Assembly: GCF_001426225.1 (NCBI RefSeq)
Contig: NZ_LMRT01000015.1
Location: 29,526-93,525, forward strand
Direction of reading: 5' to 3'
DNA length: 64,000 nucleotides
From: Allobosea sp. Leaf344
GTDB lineage: Bacteria; Pseudomonadota; Alphaproteobacteria; Rhizobiales; Beijerinckiaceae
The position numbers and the translations under genes were made by a program. Every line of letters starts with the position of its first letter. Positions within the stretch are counted from its first letter, which is position 1. Below are positions 63,075 to 64,000 of the stretch, in pieces. Under the pieces are notes generated by a model, which saw only the letters and a program-made list of their open reading frames with translations, searched no databases and was not told the DNA's origin.

Positions 63075-64000
63075 GCGAGCCGAACAGGGCGCGGCCGGCC
63101 CCGGACGCGCCGCGCCGGGTGTCGCCGGGCAGCGTGCGCCGCGCCTTCCAGCCCTGGAACGAGCCGCAGGCCCGGCCGATCGTCGAGTTCCGGCAGGTGG
63201 TCAAGCGCTTCGGCGCTGTGACGGCGGTCGACCATGTCTCCCTCGCGCTCTATCCGCGCGAGTTCTTCGCGCTGCTCGGCGCCTCCGGCTGCGGCAAGAC
63301 CACGCTGATGCGGATGCTGGCCGGGTTCGAGACGCCCGATGCAGGCGAGATCCTGCTCGACGGCGTCGACATCACGGCGGTGCCGGCGCATCTGCGCCCG
63401 GTCAACATGATGTTCCAGTCCTATGCGCTGTTCCCGCATCTCAGCGTCGCCGACAACATCGCCTATGGGCTGAAGCGCGAGGGGCTGCCGAGGCCGGAGA
63501 TCGCCCGCCGGGTCGAGGAGATGCTGGCGCTGGTCAAGCTCGAGGGCTTGGGCCGCCGCAAGCCCGACCAGCTCTCCGGCGGGCAGCGGCAGCGTGTCGC
63601 GCTCGCCCGCTCCCTCGCCAAGCGGCCGAAGCTGCTCCTGCTGGACGAGCCGATGGCGGCGCTGGACCGCAAGCTGCGCGAGGCGACGCAATTCGAGCTG
63701 ATGGATCTGCAGAGCGAACTCGGCACGACCTTCATGGTGGTGACGCATGATCAGGACGAGGCCATGACCATGGCCGACCGGATGGCGGTGATGGAACGCG
63801 GCCGCCTGCTCCAGATCGCGCCGCCGGACCTGATCTACGAGGCGCCGGCCAACCGCTACGTCGCCGAATTCGTCGGCGACATCAATGTGTTCGAGGCCCG
63901 GATCCGGGCCGTCGAGGGCGAGCTGGTCAGCGCCGACGCGCCGCTGATCGGCGCGATCGCCTTCGACGAGGAGGCCGTGCGGCTCGCCGCGGGCGAGAGC
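63071..64000 (+). CDS. potG: Polyamine ABC transporter ATP-binding protein (PotG/PotA-like), 3' end missing
   Basis: The first 310 codons are present and continue beyond the right edge. Walker A (GASGCGKTT), Q-loop (MMFQSYALFPHLSV), signature LSGGQRQRVALARSL, Walker B (LLLLDEPMAALD) and H-loop (MVVTHDQ) are all intact, followed by the start of the TOBE region. An N-terminal extension of about 40 residues precedes the ABC domain, as in PotG. The permeases are expected to the right. Confidence 0.95.
   Translation, partial: MSEPNRARPAPDAPRRVSPGSVRRAFQPWNEPQARPIVEFRQVVKRFGAVTAVDHVSLALYPREFFALLGASGCGKTTLMRMLAGFETPDAGEILLDGVDITAVPAHLRPVNMMFQSYALFPHLSVADNIAYGLKREGLPRPEIARRVEEMLALVKLEGLGRRKPDQLSGGQRQRVALARSLAKRPKLLLLDEPMAALDRKLREATQFELMDLQSELGTTFMVVTHDQDEAMTMADRMAVMERGRLLQIAPPDLIYEAPANRYVAEFVGDINVFEARIRAVEGELVSADAPLIGAIAFDEEAVRLAAGES

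Overview
The window is about 68% GC by eye and densely coded. It looks like chromosomal DNA of a free-living alphaproteobacterium of the order Hyphomicrobiales. The best guess is the Bosea/Chelatococcus/Methylobacteriaceae neighbourhood, inferred from a giant apolipoprotein-like coiled-coil membrane protein, a Tat-exported TIGR03808-type beta-helix protein, a DUF3750 protein, and many periplasmic-binding-protein transport systems. No rRNA, tRNA, CRISPR array, intact insertion sequence or prophage was seen.

Layout. 1-6.5 kb: an uptake and oxidation cassette. A creatininase-family hydrolase and an FAD oxidoreductase (minus strand) diverge from a NitT/TauT-type ABC transporter followed by a second, paralogous FAD oxidoreductase (plus strand). 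A good sigma-54 promoter match lies in the divergent gap, which suggests nitrogen control. 6.5-12.6 kb: a CheZ-like alphaproteobacterial protein, an MFS carrier and an Mla-type lipid transport operon (MlaE, MlaF, MlaD, PqiC-like lipoprotein) ending at a strong bidirectional terminator. 12.7-18.4 kb: a 1901-residue protein with two membrane segments and at least 28 consecutive 11/22-residue repeats. 18.6-25.7 kb: Hpt protein, ferredoxin, MFS carrier, universal stress protein (with an FNR/FixK-like box), VWA protein, HU, FAD monooxygenase, a small secreted protein and a PilZ protein.

25.8-42.1 kb: a long minus-strand block of transport and purine genes. It holds a branched-chain-amino-acid-type ABC system (SBP, LivH, LivM, LivG, LivF) with a cupin, then a BMP-type nucleoside/purine ABC transporter, then xanthine dehydrogenase (xdhA, xdhB, xdhC), with guanine deaminase diverging from xdhA. 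Together the last three sets describe uptake of purines or nucleosides and conversion of guanine to xanthine to urate.

42.1-64 kb: a D-amino-acid-type aminotransferase, a MazEF pair, a CMD-family protein, a Bug-type binding protein with a D-2-hydroxyacid dehydrogenase, and a malic enzyme. Next comes a roughly 1-kb gene-poor, lower-GC stretch, then a one-TM miniprotein, a stand-alone Lrp/AsnC RAM domain, an alpha/beta hydrolase, an R. etli-type asparaginase, the beta-helix protein, pyroglutamyl peptidase, a MeaB GTPase and three consecutive exported alpha/beta hydrolases. An Lrp regulator divergent from a methionine-gamma-lyase-like enzyme and a DUF3750 protein follow. The window closes with the start of a polyamine (Pot-type) ABC operon that runs off the right edge.

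The most promising material for follow-up is the sigma-54-linked cassette at the left end, the 22-mer repeat giant protein, the shared palindrome in front of the FAD monooxygenase and the LIV transporter, and the perfect inverted repeat between xdhA and guaD. None of these is proven to be a new system.
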